This document shows, piece after piece, positions 35,557 to 47,529 of a stretch of DNA of 64,000 bases. Within the stretch, counting starts at the first letter, position 1. Every line of letters begins with the position of its first letter. Location of the stretch: contig KV748237.1 of the NCBI GenBank assembly GCA_001692895.1, positions 62,001-126,000 on the forward strand. The letters are read 5' to 3'. The position numbers and the translations under genes were made by a program. Source of the stretch: Cenococcum geophilum 1.58. Lineage: Eukaryota > Ascomycota > Dothideomycetes > Gloniales > Gloniaceae. Under the pieces are notes generated by a model, which saw only the letters and a list, made by a program, of their open reading frames with translations, searched no databases and was not told the origin of the DNA.

Positions 35557-35916
35557 AATTGTTACTCTAACACATTGTGCAGGAAGTCCGCATTACGTTG
35601 TATATACACAGAATATAATATTTCACATATTCGGTTATGGGAATTGTCTCCTTTATAAGTTAGGATGCCGCGTGTTTACTAGACTCCAAGTCCCACACTA
35701 CTGCGCCACTCTAACTCTCCTTGGCCCTTGAGTGCAAAACATTACAGTGAATTCAACTGATCTAGCCACAACTTTTTACACTAACCACTCTAACTTGTTG
35801 AAGAAATGGTATGAAGATACTATTAAAACCTCGGACATAACGTTGTACCTACTAGGTGTGCAGAATACGGGAAACTACAATCCCGATCACCAACTCCTAA
35901 CACAATTAAATCCCAG
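35557..35916. other. probable intron/exon sequence upstream of the 3' exon
   Basis: Two fungal-type 3' splice signals are visible. CTAACACATTGTGCAG sits directly beside the copia LTR (ending about 35592), and CTCCTAACACAATTAAATCCCAG-type sequence ends at 35916 (branch CTAAC at 35897-35901). Open frames at 35525-35731 and 35732-36037 overlap these signals and have no recognisable content. Confidence 0.35.
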
Positions 35917-36566
35917 TTTTCGCAATTCCAGAAATCGTAGATACTCCCGAAGCGAATTTACAAGCATTCTTCGGCTCATACAAACCTCTTCGGGAGCAGA
36001 CTCACTCACTCTTAAAACCTTCGGGGCAACTTGCTGACCAACGCGAGATGGTTCCATCACTCTTCGATGGAGCTATAGTCGACCAGAAGTTTTCTTCCAT
36101 AGGTAAAGATCATTACTGGAGCATCAGCCCAGTTTCCATTCGAGGAGGCAGTCAAAGAAGGAAAGACGACACTACCATAGCGGTAAGCCACTTGCCAACT
36201 ACCTCATATCCAAGTTGGAATCAACCCCGAACAACTCGGCCACCACGGCCTACATGTTATGTGAAACACCAAGGCCAACGTTTGGTGTTAGTGAGACTGC
36301 CAGTCTATCCGCGAGTTCCAGGTGCGGAGAGAGCCATGGAACCTTCTAGGGCTCTAGGAGGTCTTGGCCGTCGAACATCACCACGAAAAGCCTCGCACCA
36401 CAAAGGTGAGAGACAGATTGCTTCCCATGGTCCGCCGCCGAAAAACTATGCGCCACATCATTCATACCTGAGGAATATCCCTGTGCAGCCGCCTGGGCAA
36501 CGGTATTACCCATGGGCTTTGTCGGAGCGGGACATAAAATTCAATGACTTGCGTTTTGGTCGCTGA
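35917..36566 (+). CDS. 3' coding exon of a hypothetical gene (partial)
   Basis: An open frame of about 216 codons reads in phase from 35919 to TGA at 36564-36566. It begins right after a good acceptor (CTAAC branch, CCCAG), so the inner ATG at 36048 is probably not the true start. The protein begins FAIPEIVDTPEANLQAFFGSY, then has SLFDGAIVDQKFSSIGKDHYW, then a long Pro/Arg/His-rich tail (GERQIASHGPPPKNYAPHHS). No known domain. It is the same strand as the ORF at 29185 and could belong to the same gene, with copia D sitting in an intron or between genes. Function unknown. Confidence 0.42.
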
Positions 36567-36790
36567 AAAGACATCTTCTGCGTATAGGTTGAGTAATGGG
36601 TGAATCCATTATGGAAGGAACATTGTTAGACTTTGCGTATATGAAATTAGTGCATCAATTTGAGTCTTATTTCATTTCTCCTCTCAAAGTGGAGAGTGTT
36701 GGGGATCTTTGATGGAGGTGTGACCGGCATCTCACTTTGGTGAAGTTTGTTTCACCTATGCGATATACACTAGAGTTCTTTGTTACGGGA
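36567..36790. other. unique sequence, probably 3' flank
   Basis: Ordinary composition with a small hairpin GGTGAA-GTTTGT-TTCACC near 36740. It starts with a TGTTGGGGATC word (about 36697) that looks like an LTR tip, but no partner exists in the window, so no element is called. Confidence 0.35.
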
Positions 36791-38640
36791 TGTGTATCGA
36801 CTACTTCTACTTCGACTAGTTGCTATATATTATATATATACTACTTATTTAGGAACTGCTTTAAACTTACCAAACTTTAATATTTAGTGCACTTATATAG
36901 AGTTTACTCTTAATTAGATTTTAGTTCCCCTATTACTTAGTTATTGGCGTTATTTATATACTAAGTATGCTGTTGCGCAAATGTATAATGAATGAATTTA
37001 TCTTCACTTCGATCTATATATACGCATTGTTGAAAAATGTTATAAGTTGCTACGATCTTACATGGGATATAATATCTCTACTATTATATCTTCTAAAGTA
37101 TATTTATTATAGCGGTATCTATAGCTACGGTGCTATATATAGTATCTAAGGTATTTATAGCGGTATCTTAGGCGGACTCTGTTATAAATTTTAGAAAGAT
37201 ATTTCTAATATTACTAGTAATATTTATAGCGGCGTCGAAGGCGGCTTTTATATCTATAATAATACAGTTATTTACAATAATTATAGGCTATATAGTAGTC
37301 TCTAATATCTTCTTTTAAGATTCTTTAGCCTCTAATTATTTCCTCTAGTCTTCGTTTATAAAATTTTAAAAGAGAACGAAGTAAATCTACTATAACCTCT
37401 ATATCTTTATAGCTAGAACTAAACTTATTCGCCTTCTTATTATAATAAAACGCTATTACCCTTGCTATAAATATATAAAGTAGAACTAGAATATAAAATA
37501 GTAGGACGCTTTACGCTTTAAATAGAGTATACTTCTTTTATAATAAAGATAAGAAGGCTATATAGATTTAGTCTTTAAAATCTAATACTTAATTTTATAA
37601 ACTATTTAGGTATAGCTTTTAAGGTATAGAACGCTACTTAATATTATATAGCTTTCCTTATATACCATATTACTATAGATGATTTTTATATCTAGTATAA
37701 ATAAATAGAGATATTTATCCTTAATATAATCTATTATCTTAGCTAGCCGACTCTAATAGAAAATCCTCTATTAGTGAGGTAAACGCTTATTACCTATATA
37801 AAATAGATACTAGTATAGGTTATATTCTAAAGGGAATAAATAAGGCGTTATTAAATCTCCCTACTTTATAGCTATCTCTTTTAACAAGTTAGAAGGCGTA
37901 TATTATTATTAAGCCTTTTAATATAAGTATAATTTTATAAAATTTTAAAATAAGATTAATCCGCTAGTTAAGGTATACTAGTTCCGCAAGATCTCTATAT
38001 AGGCTATTAAGTAATTTTATAATATAGGGCCGCTTATTTAACTAGTAAGTAATAGTAGCGGCCTAGTTAGTAGCGCTTAAATTATTAGGTAATACGCCTT
38101 TATACTCCTCCTTAAGCTCTATTATATTATTATTTATAAAATACGCTTCTCTATTTATTTGTTCTACCTTATCTTATGGACGCTTTATCTTTTAATTTAA
38201 AGTAGCGTTTACTTTTTTCTTTATTAGAAGTAGTAAAAAACCAAGAGCTATTTTATATCTATTTTATTTTATTTATTAGATTATCTCTTTGCTAATATAA
38301 CTTAATATTTAAGTAATTTATAAAATTATATAACTACTCTTTAGTTAACCCTTTTAGCGCGTATAGGTTAAATATTAGGCTTATATTTCCTATAACCTTT
38401 ATTAAAGCCCTATTAGACAGCTTATCTAAATATATTACCTACACATTACACTTAATATACTAATTAATTTAAAACTAAAATATACTGTTGTAAGAATAGC
38501 CTATAACCTAGTCTTATTTAGTAGTAATTACTACGTTTATAAACTTAGATAAAGTTAGCCTAGATCTATAGAATAAGTAGAATTAAGCTAATAAGGAAGA
38601 GCGTACTATTAATAGTATTTCTAGTAACGCGTTAGATATA
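36790..38640 (-). mobile_element. unclassified RIP-mutated repeat with a coding relic
   Basis: TA-rich sequence starts near 36790. On the minus strand one frame stays coding-like from about 38240 down to about 37090. It has blocks such as EEYKGVLPNNLSATN, YSLYRDLAELVYLNQ-type residues, DIEVIVDLLRSLLKFYKRRL and a very basic KSRLRRRYKYY segment. The decay pattern is typical of RIP on glutamine codons. I do not recognise the family: none of the RT, integrase or DDE signatures seen elsewhere in the window appears. The right end is cut by Gypsy E. Confidence 0.45.
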
Positions 38641-38898
38641 TAATTACAATAATAGCTATTAGCGACTCAGTCAATCGAGGCACAAGTACAGCAAATAGGT
38701 CGCGTAAGCCTATATAATTGGATTGTCTATAAACGAGGATCCAAAGCTAAAGAAAGAAAGACGGAGGGTAGCGCCGCTTAACGTTATATACAATCCTCTA
38801 AAACTGTCTAAAACGATATAAAACTGTCTATGACTATCCGCTATAATCTACCGATATCTACTAGCCACAATCTACTAGTTTCCACTAGCGCCGTAACA
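38641..38898 (-). repeat. 3' LTR of Gypsy E (start uncertain)
   Basis: The end is clear: GCGCCGTAACA at 38888-38898 directly followed by a C-rich polypurine-tract complement, exactly as in Gypsy A. The left limit is a guess from the composition change, because no partner LTR is in the window. Confidence 0.5.
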
Positions 38899-38916
38899 TT
38901 ACCCCCCCCTCTAAAA

Positions 38917-38934
38917 AAGCCTGCCCTTAGGCTT
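38917..38934. other. short hairpin beside the polypurine tract of E
   Basis: AAGCCTGCCCTTAGGCTT, identical to 4319-4336 in Gypsy A. Confidence 0.6.
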
Positions 38935-41345
38935 TATATATCCATAGGGTATTCTTATCTTTATACTTAATAGGCAACTTATTATCTTTATTATTTTAGC
39001 ACTTTATCTACTTATTGAGGTACTTTAGGGGTCTAGGTTTGTTGGGGTAACGGCTATAAAACTTCTAAAGCTTATAGGGGCTACCTATAAAGTTCTATAT
39101 AAGGTACTAAGTAGGGTCTAAGTCGTATCCTTTCTAACTAATATAATATTTTAACGTTCCCCTTATAAGCTTATAGGCTAGTATTTCTTTAATTTCCCAT
39201 TTATTGTCGCTATTAACTTAAATTGGCAGTGGAGGTTTATTCTTTTATCTAGGTAATAGGTTATTTACGGCTTTCCGTAGCTTATCCGAAGAGAAAATAG
39301 AGTAAACTTTAATTAAATCTAGGAGCTTTACTTTATATAAGTTACCTATCTTTTTAAGGACCTTATACAGTCCTGCTATCTAATAGTCTAGCTTATAGCT
39401 AGGTTGTTCTGTCTTCTAGTTCTTTATTATAACCCAGACTATATCTCCTACGGTAAAGTTAGGCTCTTACCTATATTTATTCGCCTACTATTATATTAAT
39501 TTTTAGGCCTTTTTTAGATTTGTATAGGCTACCGTTTAGGCTTCTTATAAGTGCTTAGCGTACTACTAGGCTTCCTTATAAGATAGTTTTTCGTATATAG
39601 TCTGGGGTCGTTCTAGTCTTTCCCAGTTAAAGCTTATATAGGGTAGGGTCGCTTAGGCGTAGTCTATTAGAGGTAGTAGTTTAGCCTAGTTATCTTAGAA
39701 GTAGTTAATAAAGGTATAACGTATCCTACCTCTACGTCGCTATATGGCTAAAAAGATATAGAGTGCTTGCGAACTTGTTCGTAAGCGCGGCGGGATCTAA
39801 TATATATACTCTTATAGAAGGGCTAAAGTCTCTAGTCTAAGTATTAATTTATAATTTCCGTTTAACTATCTATCTGGAGGTAGTATACTATAAAAAGCTT
39901 TAGCTTAATGCCTAAGATCTAGGTAAACTTATTCTGGAAAGCTAATATAAACTACGGCCTATAATCGGATATAATAGTATCTAGTAGTCCGTAAATTTGG
40001 TAGACGTAGTAGATATATAGTTAAGCCGCCTCTTTAGTATTAATATTCTTATAATAGGGGATTAAGAACGGGCGCTTGCCAAAGTAGTTAACTAGGATTA
40101 TAACTATATTGTATCTATTATGGTCCATAGGTAGTTTATAAAAGTCTATAAAGATACACTACTAGGGCGTTCTAGTATTAGGAGTGGCTTTAATAGTCCT
40201 AGGGTCTTATCTCGTGGAATTATAGATCTGCGGCAGTTGTTGTAGTTCTGTATATAGCGGTTAATATTTATAACTATTCCGGGCTAGTAGTAGTGGTTAC
40301 TAATAATCTTATAGGTCTTATTTTTTCTAAAGTAGGCTATAGAGACCTAGGTATAAGCTTTAGTAATAAGCCAGGTCTATAAGTTCTATTCTTTAACTAC
40401 TACTAGCTATTCCTAGTTCTTAAGTAGTCCGTTTTTAAGGGACTATAGGCTAGTAATATTCTTTGCCTTTTTGCGATACTCCTATAAAGAGGGGGTTATT
40501 TAGTTAGCCTATAGTAGTTTATTAATAAGGTTAAGTTTAAAGGAGTTAATAAGATATATTTTAGCGCCTAAAGAGTCCGTACTTAGTTCTGCCCATATTT
40601 AAGGGTTAAGGTATTTTAGTTATAGTAGCATCTAGGTCCGTAATAAGATCTTTATAGCTATCTAGTTATCTAGGTCTTATTTACGCCTTATAAGAGTATT
40701 TATATAGTTTATAGCGCCTAGTCTATATATAATGAAGGAGTTAAACTAAGATAAAATATCCGTCTAGCGTGCCTGCCGGGCTATAAGGGCCTTAGTTATT
40801 ATAAAGTATTCTAAGGCCTTATAATCTAAAACTACCTTAATGGGCTTAGGGGTCCCCTCTAGCTATATACGCTAGTGCTAAAAGCTAGAGATAATAGCTA
40901 GCATTTCTTTATTATGGATATAGTAGTTTAGCTTAGTATCTATTATAGTCTTTAAATAGTATATAATAGAGTGCTATTCTCCGTCTAGTTACTTCTAGAA
41001 AAAAATACTAGCTATTGCGCTATTAAAGGTATTAGTTTCTAGTATTAAGGGCCGTTTTAGGTTAAAATAGGTAAGTAAGGAAGCCGATACTAGCCGTTTT
41101 TTAAGCCTATTAAAGGCCTACCTATATATAGCGTTAAAGTAAAAGGGCTAGTCTTTTCTAGTAAGACGGTTAAGAGGCCAGGCAATCCTACTATAGTTTT
41201 TAATAAAGCGTTAGTGGAAGTTACAAAAACCTAAAAATAATTATACCCCCTTTACGGTCCATAGGGGTACTTACTAGTTAATTACGGCCGTTTTCTCTAG
41301 GTTGGCTTTAATTTTATTTATACTAATAATAAAACCTAAGTACTT

Positions 41346-41421
41346 GAAAAATCACATCCGTTCGAATCGGATATTCTCTGTAATAAAAGAATAAAAAATT
41401 AAAAAGGTTTAATTATTTATA
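41346..41421 (+). repeat. tRNA T-arm-like fragment inserted in E
   Basis: ATCCG-TTCGAAT-CGGAT forms a 5-bp stem and 7-nt loop with the B-box core GTTCGAAT, followed by an A-rich tail. The related Gypsy A sequence lacks this segment, and TACTT repeats on both sides (41341-41345 and 41422-41426). No A-box or anticodon arm is seen upstream, so it is not a tRNA gene; a truncated tRNA-derived SINE is possible. Confidence 0.45.
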
Positions 41422-42057
41422 TACTTAACACTAAACTCTAACTTCTTAATATTAACCTAGAGACCGGCCTTATAAAGCCGTTATAGGACTTTATAGACGT
41501 ACTTCTTGTATTCTAGCTTATTCTTAAAGTAGATTATAATATTATCTAAATAGGCCGTATAGAAGTCGTTAAGGTAGTTAAAGAGTATATTATTTATATA
41601 CCGCTAGTACGTAGCTAGTCTATTAGTTAGTTTAAAAGGAAGTACTTTATATTTATACGTTCCGTAATAGGTCTAAAATATAATAAGATTTTTAGACCTA
41701 AGGTTTATCCTAATTTAGTAAAAGGCCTAGCGGATATTAAGCTTTATAAAAACCTTAGCTCTACTTATTTGGGCTAGAGTCTTATTAAGTAGGGGCAGCG
41801 AATAGCAGTCCTTATAGGTTATATTATTTAGCTTATAATAGTCAATATAGAAGCGGAGTCCTCTATTTAGCTTTTTAATAAAGAGAATAAGTAAGGTAAA
41901 AGGCGCTTAGCTAGGCTTAATAAAGCCCTTATTTAGGTTATTAATAAGATACTACTTTATAGCCTATAATTTAGTAATAAACTACTTATAGAGGGGGCTA
42001 AAGCTAAGGGTGTTTTATTTGCCCTACTTAACCTTAATCTTATAGTTATATAGTTGG

Positions 42058-42250
42058 TGTCACGGAACAAGGGTAGTGGCTACAGAGCGTATGTATTTAA
42101 GGAGTCTACAAGACGTTGCGCGATCGATCGTAAGGGTCGAGGGCGTAAGGAGGTGATATACCTACGCGTAGCTGACATAAGCTATACGCGAGGTGTATGC
42201 AAGAGCACGGGGCTCTCCTATAGAGGCCCCTACGGTAGGGTTCTGTAATA
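42058..42250 (-). repeat. 3' LTR of Gypsy F
   Basis: 193-bp partner of 56440-56632; contains the word GCGATCGATCG. It is less TA-rich than its partner. Confidence 0.87.
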
Positions 42251-42414
42251 CTACCCCCCCTCCTATAGAGGCGGAGCTCCGGCGACGCTGTGGTTACTAT
42301 ATATATGTAGAAGGGACACTTAAGGTATAGAAAAGAAGAAGGGGGGGTATTGCTAAAGGCTTAAAACAATGTTATATAATAGGGCTTAGTATCTAAAAAT
42401 CCAACTAATTAGAT

Positions 42415-42437
42415 AACTTTAACCGCTAGTTAAAGTT
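42415..42437. other. conserved AACTTTAAC...GTTAAAGTT palindrome in F
   Basis: 23-bp inverted repeat downstream of pol in Gypsy F, homologous to 4476-4498 (A) and 17512-17534 (B), with the shared flank CTAATTAGATAACTT. Confidence 0.68.
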
Positions 42438-45400
42438 CCTAGATATCTTAATAATATTCTGGTTACGTAATCGCATTTTACCATAATTTAACGGCAATTT
42501 GCCCTTATATAGTAATATATAACGGTTTAACTCTATAAGGGCTCCCATAGAGGATTAGGTATAAAATCTCTACTTAGGCCCGGTTTATGTGGGTTCGTAT
42601 AGTAAAAGTTGCTAATTAAATCCCTTGCATTTTTAAAGTCTTCCTATAGTTGCCATTCTAGCTAATTTATGTCAAATTCTATATATATAGCTTTGTAATA
42701 GAGCTGTCGTCCTCTACCTTTACTAGAGTATTTAGAGTTAATAATTCGTTCAACGGTCCACTCCTTATGGTTCTCGTCTTCATTTTTATCTTAGATTAGT
42801 ACTAGTAGGGGTTTAGGCTATATCTGCCCTAGTAAGGGGTTAGGCTAATAGAGGTGTAGTAGCTATAGGTAAAATATAGGCTATATCCCGCGGGTAGCTA
42901 GGTAAGTAGGAGTTCTAGCTTATATACAGCTCCCTTATTAATAACTTATTTAATTAAATAGGGGCCGAGGTTTTTATAATCGAGTGACTTTATAGGCCTC
43001 TACGTAAAGATATTGCGTGTATCTAGCTATATTTAGTCGCTAATACGTATCTCTAGTGGTGGCGTTTTATAATAGTCGGCGAAGTAGGCCTACTTTGCTT
43101 AAGCCTAGGCTATTTCTCCCTTATAGTAGTTAAGTAGATTTTTTATATAGTCTATATGCTAGTCGGCAAGTAGCATCTTAAGGCGTTTTCTATATAGTAG
43201 GTTCTTATTAATAGGTTTTAGTGGCTCTATACTAGATTGGGGGTAATAACCCTTATTCGCAAAGAATAGGGTAAGTCCTATAGTGGTTAAGGTGTAGTTA
43301 TTTGCTGCGAATTTACCTAGTAGGAGGTAATCTACCTAGTTATTTTGACTATAGGTAACTACCTATCGTAGGTACGCTTTTATACTACCATTAGCGTTTT
43401 CCGGTTGCCTAGCAGTTTTATAGTAAAAGGATATAGATATCTTAATAGAGATGCTAAGGCGTTGGTAGATTTATCTCTATACATTAGAGTTAAATTATAT
43501 GCCTTAGTTGGATGTAATTAAGTTAGGTAACCTATATAGTTAGTAAACTTCGCGAAGGAAGGCGTTAGTAATGTCACTAACAGCTACGCCTTTGGTTAGG
43601 ATATAGTGGCGCTCTTTTATAAGTTAGTATATTATTATAAGGATGTTCTTATAGGTACGGCCGTGTCGTTTATAGGGTGGTAGGTTAATAATGAAATCTA
43701 TAGCGATATCTGCCTATCGTTGTATAGGTACTAGTAGAGGATATAGTAGTCCTTAGTACTTTATATTAAAGGCCATAACGCGCTTATAACTGTGGTAGGC
43801 GCCTATAAAGCGTTTAACTAAGTCTATTATTTTTAGCTAGAAGTAGTATCGGCTAAGAAGCTTGTAGGTTTTTCCTCTACCTAGGTAGCTGCTTAATTAG
43901 AGGTTATAGGCCATTTAGATTAGTTGCCGTTATAGATTTTCTAAGTTAGGGATAAATAGGCGGCCTCTATAATAGAGCCTGTTCTCTTTTACTTCTAAGG
44001 CTGCTATATTAATCTAGCCTAAGCTTTAGAGGTTAATAGGCAGTATATGGGCGCTAGCGGTCTTTATAGTAATAAGTTAATATAGTAATAGGTTAATAGA
44101 GGTGTTATATGCCGTAGTAATAAGCTTGTTAATTTTAGGAGGTAACTTTAGTTCTGTGGTATAAAGCTGAGGTATAGTTAGCTCTAATGTAGGTAATATG
44201 CCTAGGGCTAAATTTCGTGCTTTTAGAATCGTCTATTATTGGAACTAATTATAAGGGTTATTTTTAGACTAAGGAAGGTCTTATAAGCGGCGTATTAGGC
44301 TATTAGGTTTAGTACCTTATACTCCTAGTCTATATACAATTTTAAAGTTAAAACTAAAGAGGAACTCGTTCTAGTATACTTAATATTAGTTTAGCTGCTT
44401 TATAATTATAAAGTATTTAAGATTTCGATGGTCTATAAGGACTTTAGTTAGCTAATTAAGTTCTGCTAAGGAGAGTTCTAGTTAGAATTCCTTAAACGCT
44501 TATATAATTGTGAGAAGTTCCTTATTATAGATCTTACAGTTATACTCTTATAGTATAAGCTTAGACGAGTAGAATGTGACTAGGTAGAGGAGGCCGTTAT
44601 TACCTATTTAGGAGAGGATACCTACATTAATGTGGTCTAAGGAGTTAGTTTTAAGGTAGAGTTATTATCCTAGTATAAAGTGAGCTAGGATAGGTGCTTT
44701 AGTGAAAGCGTTTTTAAGGTCTTAGAACGCCTTCTTATATTTAGGCGTCTAGGTAAAACGTAGGTGCGTTTTTCTTCCTTTTATAGAAAGGCCCTTCGTT
44801 TGTATTATTACTATAAGTAGTGCTACTACGCCTAAGAAGTTATATATAAATTTCCGATAGAAGTTAGCGAAACTAAGGAAGGCTTATATATCCTTAATGC
44901 AGTTAGGGGCTTACTATTTAGTAATTATACGTACTTTCTTAGGGTCTATATAGACACCCTTAATAGTAATAATTAGTTTAAAGTATTTTACTTCTATAAT
45001 TAAGAATTTATACTTCTTTAAATTAATATAAAGTCCTACGTCCCTAGGGCGCTTTAGGACTTTTTAAATGTGCTTAGTATACTTAGAAGGGTTATTGCTG
45101 TAGATAAGTATATTATCCAGGTATGTAGAGCAGAAGTCATTAAGGTAGTCTTATAAGGCGTTATTAATATAGCTTTAAAAGGTGCCTAGGCCGTTATATA
45201 CGCTAAAGGGCATAACGGTATATTTAAATTGGCTAAAGCGTAATGCGAATGCGGTTTTCCATTTATTACCTTCCCGTATTTAGAAATAGTTAAAGGCAGT
45301 AATAATATTAAGCTTAGTATAGATTTTAGCTTAACTAAGCTGCTCTAAAGTCTTATATATAAGTAGTATAGGGTATTAGTTTTTAATTGTAATAGCTTTA

Positions 45401-47529
45401 AGTCCTCTATAATTAACATAGAATTAGATACCTCCTTTTAGCTTCTTAATAAGAAGAATAGGGGCGGCTGCTAGGGACACGTTAAGGCGGATAAATCCTT
45501 TATTAAGGTATTTGTTAATATACTTTTGTATAACTAGAAGTTTATCTTTAAATATTAGATAGGGTCTCTTATAAGATAGCATTTTTCCTTATTTAATATT
45601 AATAGTATAGTTATTAGGTTAATATAGGGGGAGTATATCTACGCTCTTTTATAAGCATATATTAATAAAGTTATAGTACCTTTTAGGGAGGAGCTTATAG
45701 AGTTCCTTATTAGTAAGTCCTTTTTTAAGCTTTATAAACTTCTTAAAGTCTAAAGGCAAAAGTCTGTAGAGTTCCGCAGGGGTGTTATCTTCTAAAAGGT
45801 TAACTATGTCTATCCTATTACTATAGAGGATGTGGTGTTATTCTTTATTAAGCTTATATAGTTATAATTAGGAGGCTATAGTAATAGTCTAGCCTTTTCT
45901 ATATACTATATGGTAGAAGGCCGCGGCACTTATATAGTAGTAGTTAGTTATAGGTGGGGTAATAAAGGGTTTCTTAGGTTAATATCCTGGTGAGCAAATA
46001 GAGGCGGCTAGGCTATGTCCTAGGTAAGTCTCTTTACAGTATTTAGAGTTAAAGGTTGCTTTTCTCTTTTCCTAGTTAATAGTGAGGTTGTGTTATTTAA
46101 GCTAGCTTATTCTAAGGATAATAGGGTAGTTAGTAAGTGGTATAATATAGGCCTAGAGCTCTTCCTAGTGCCCGTTTATATTTAAGTAGAGTTATACTAT
46201 ATAGGTAATCTTCTATATAGTAGAACTATTATTAGTAAGTTATAGGGCGTGGGCTCTAGTAAGGGGTAAGGTAGGTAGGCTATAAGTACGTACGAATTAG
46301 GTATTTATAAATTTATTAGTAGCTTCGCAGTTAATTATAGAACGGCTTTTATATTATTTTTTAGCAGTAGTTCCTATTATAGGTAAAACTATCTATTTCC
46401 GTTTATATATCTTTATTAAGTTATCTATTAAGCAGGCTGATATATAAATCCCTCTATTATTAGGGTATCCTAACCCACGACTTAGGGTAGGGACTTAGTG
46501 TTTTCCGCTTTCGTATCCAATTCTACTGCTATTACTATATTTTCGTCTTATATAGTAGTGGCGCGTAGTAACATATTTGGTGTTTAGGGCATTAGGTTAG
46601 GTATTAGGCGGCAAGTACTAAACCTAGCTATTAGGTAGTTTGGGTTATCGCAATAATAGCCTTTTTAACGGCATCTATAATAGCGTCCTAGTTTCTAGAG
46701 TAGCTCGCGCTCTCTGTTTAGGAGTTTTTACGGAAAGGTTAGTATAGAGAGGTTAATATTAGCTCTAGTGGTATATAAGGTAGTAGGCGTTAGTGGCTTA
46801 GTATATATAGGTTTAATAGGCCCAGAGGGCTTCTATAAAGAGGTCTTCGGGTAAAGGTTAGTAGTAGCAATCTAATTTAGTTATTGTTTAATCTTTTATA
46901 GGGCTGTTACTATTTTATAAATATTATTATCGTTATAGCTAGCGGCTGCGTAACTAAGGCAATAAGTAACTTTTTTAAGGAGATCCTTTTAGTTTTTAGT
47001 ATTATCTTAGGCGAGGGCTTTGGTATATTTCTAGAATTTAATATAGAACTTATTACATAATTTAGTAGGGCTTATCTTTAGGGTATATAGTTTAGCTTAG
47101 TTGGTGGCTAGTAGGTTATAGTCGCGGTATATTAGGTTAAGATTATTAAGGACTTCTCAGTAAGACTACCACTTTTAGGGGCTACTAGTCTCCTATTAGG
47201 CGAAGAGTCTGTTAAATAGTATACCCTTTATTTGCCTAATAATATAGCTAATCTTAGTGTCTTCTATAGGAAAAAGGCAGGCGCTTTAAGTTAGTTTCTC
47301 GCGGATTTATATCTTCTAATAGCTGTATTCCTTATAGTCTCCCTAAAAGACTACGGAATTAAGGTAGCGTATATTAGACCCTATAGTGGTAGTTTAGGTC
47401 CGATTATTATAGCTTTTATTATTGCTACTTTAGTAGGGGTTCCTATTAGGTAAAGCTGCTTAGCACTAACTCTCTATTAAGTATTAAGTAGGTAAAGTTG
47501 CCGGGGGCGTAGAGACTTAGGTGGTGTTA

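Larger units (their letters stand above)
38899..42057 (-). mobile_element. Gypsy/chromovirus fragment E, pol part (broken)
   Basis: Minus-strand pol relic closely related to that of Gypsy A: a chromodomain-region C-terminus near 39000-39150, integrase about 39700-40330, RNase H about 40700-41100, and reverse transcriptase with a YLD-type box near 41541-41555. It is cut at 42057 by Gypsy F (duplication GTTGG at 42053-42057, ATTAG at 56633-56637) and continues at 56633. Broken in many places. Confidence 0.8.

Noticed and set aside
35732-36037. 101-codon open frame
   Set aside because: It overlaps a strong 3' splice signal (CTAAC...CCCAG at 35897-35916) and lies in a different frame from the longer coding exon that starts there.
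36697-36790. LTR starting TGTTGGGGATC
   Set aside because: No second copy, end tip or target duplication could be found in the window.
37090-38240. Starship-type captain recombinase
   Set aside because: I looked for tyrosine-recombinase landmarks and did not find a convincing one, so no such claim is made.
41352-41380. tRNA gene
   Set aside because: Only the T-arm is present; no acceptor partner, D-arm or anticodon arm upstream on either strand.
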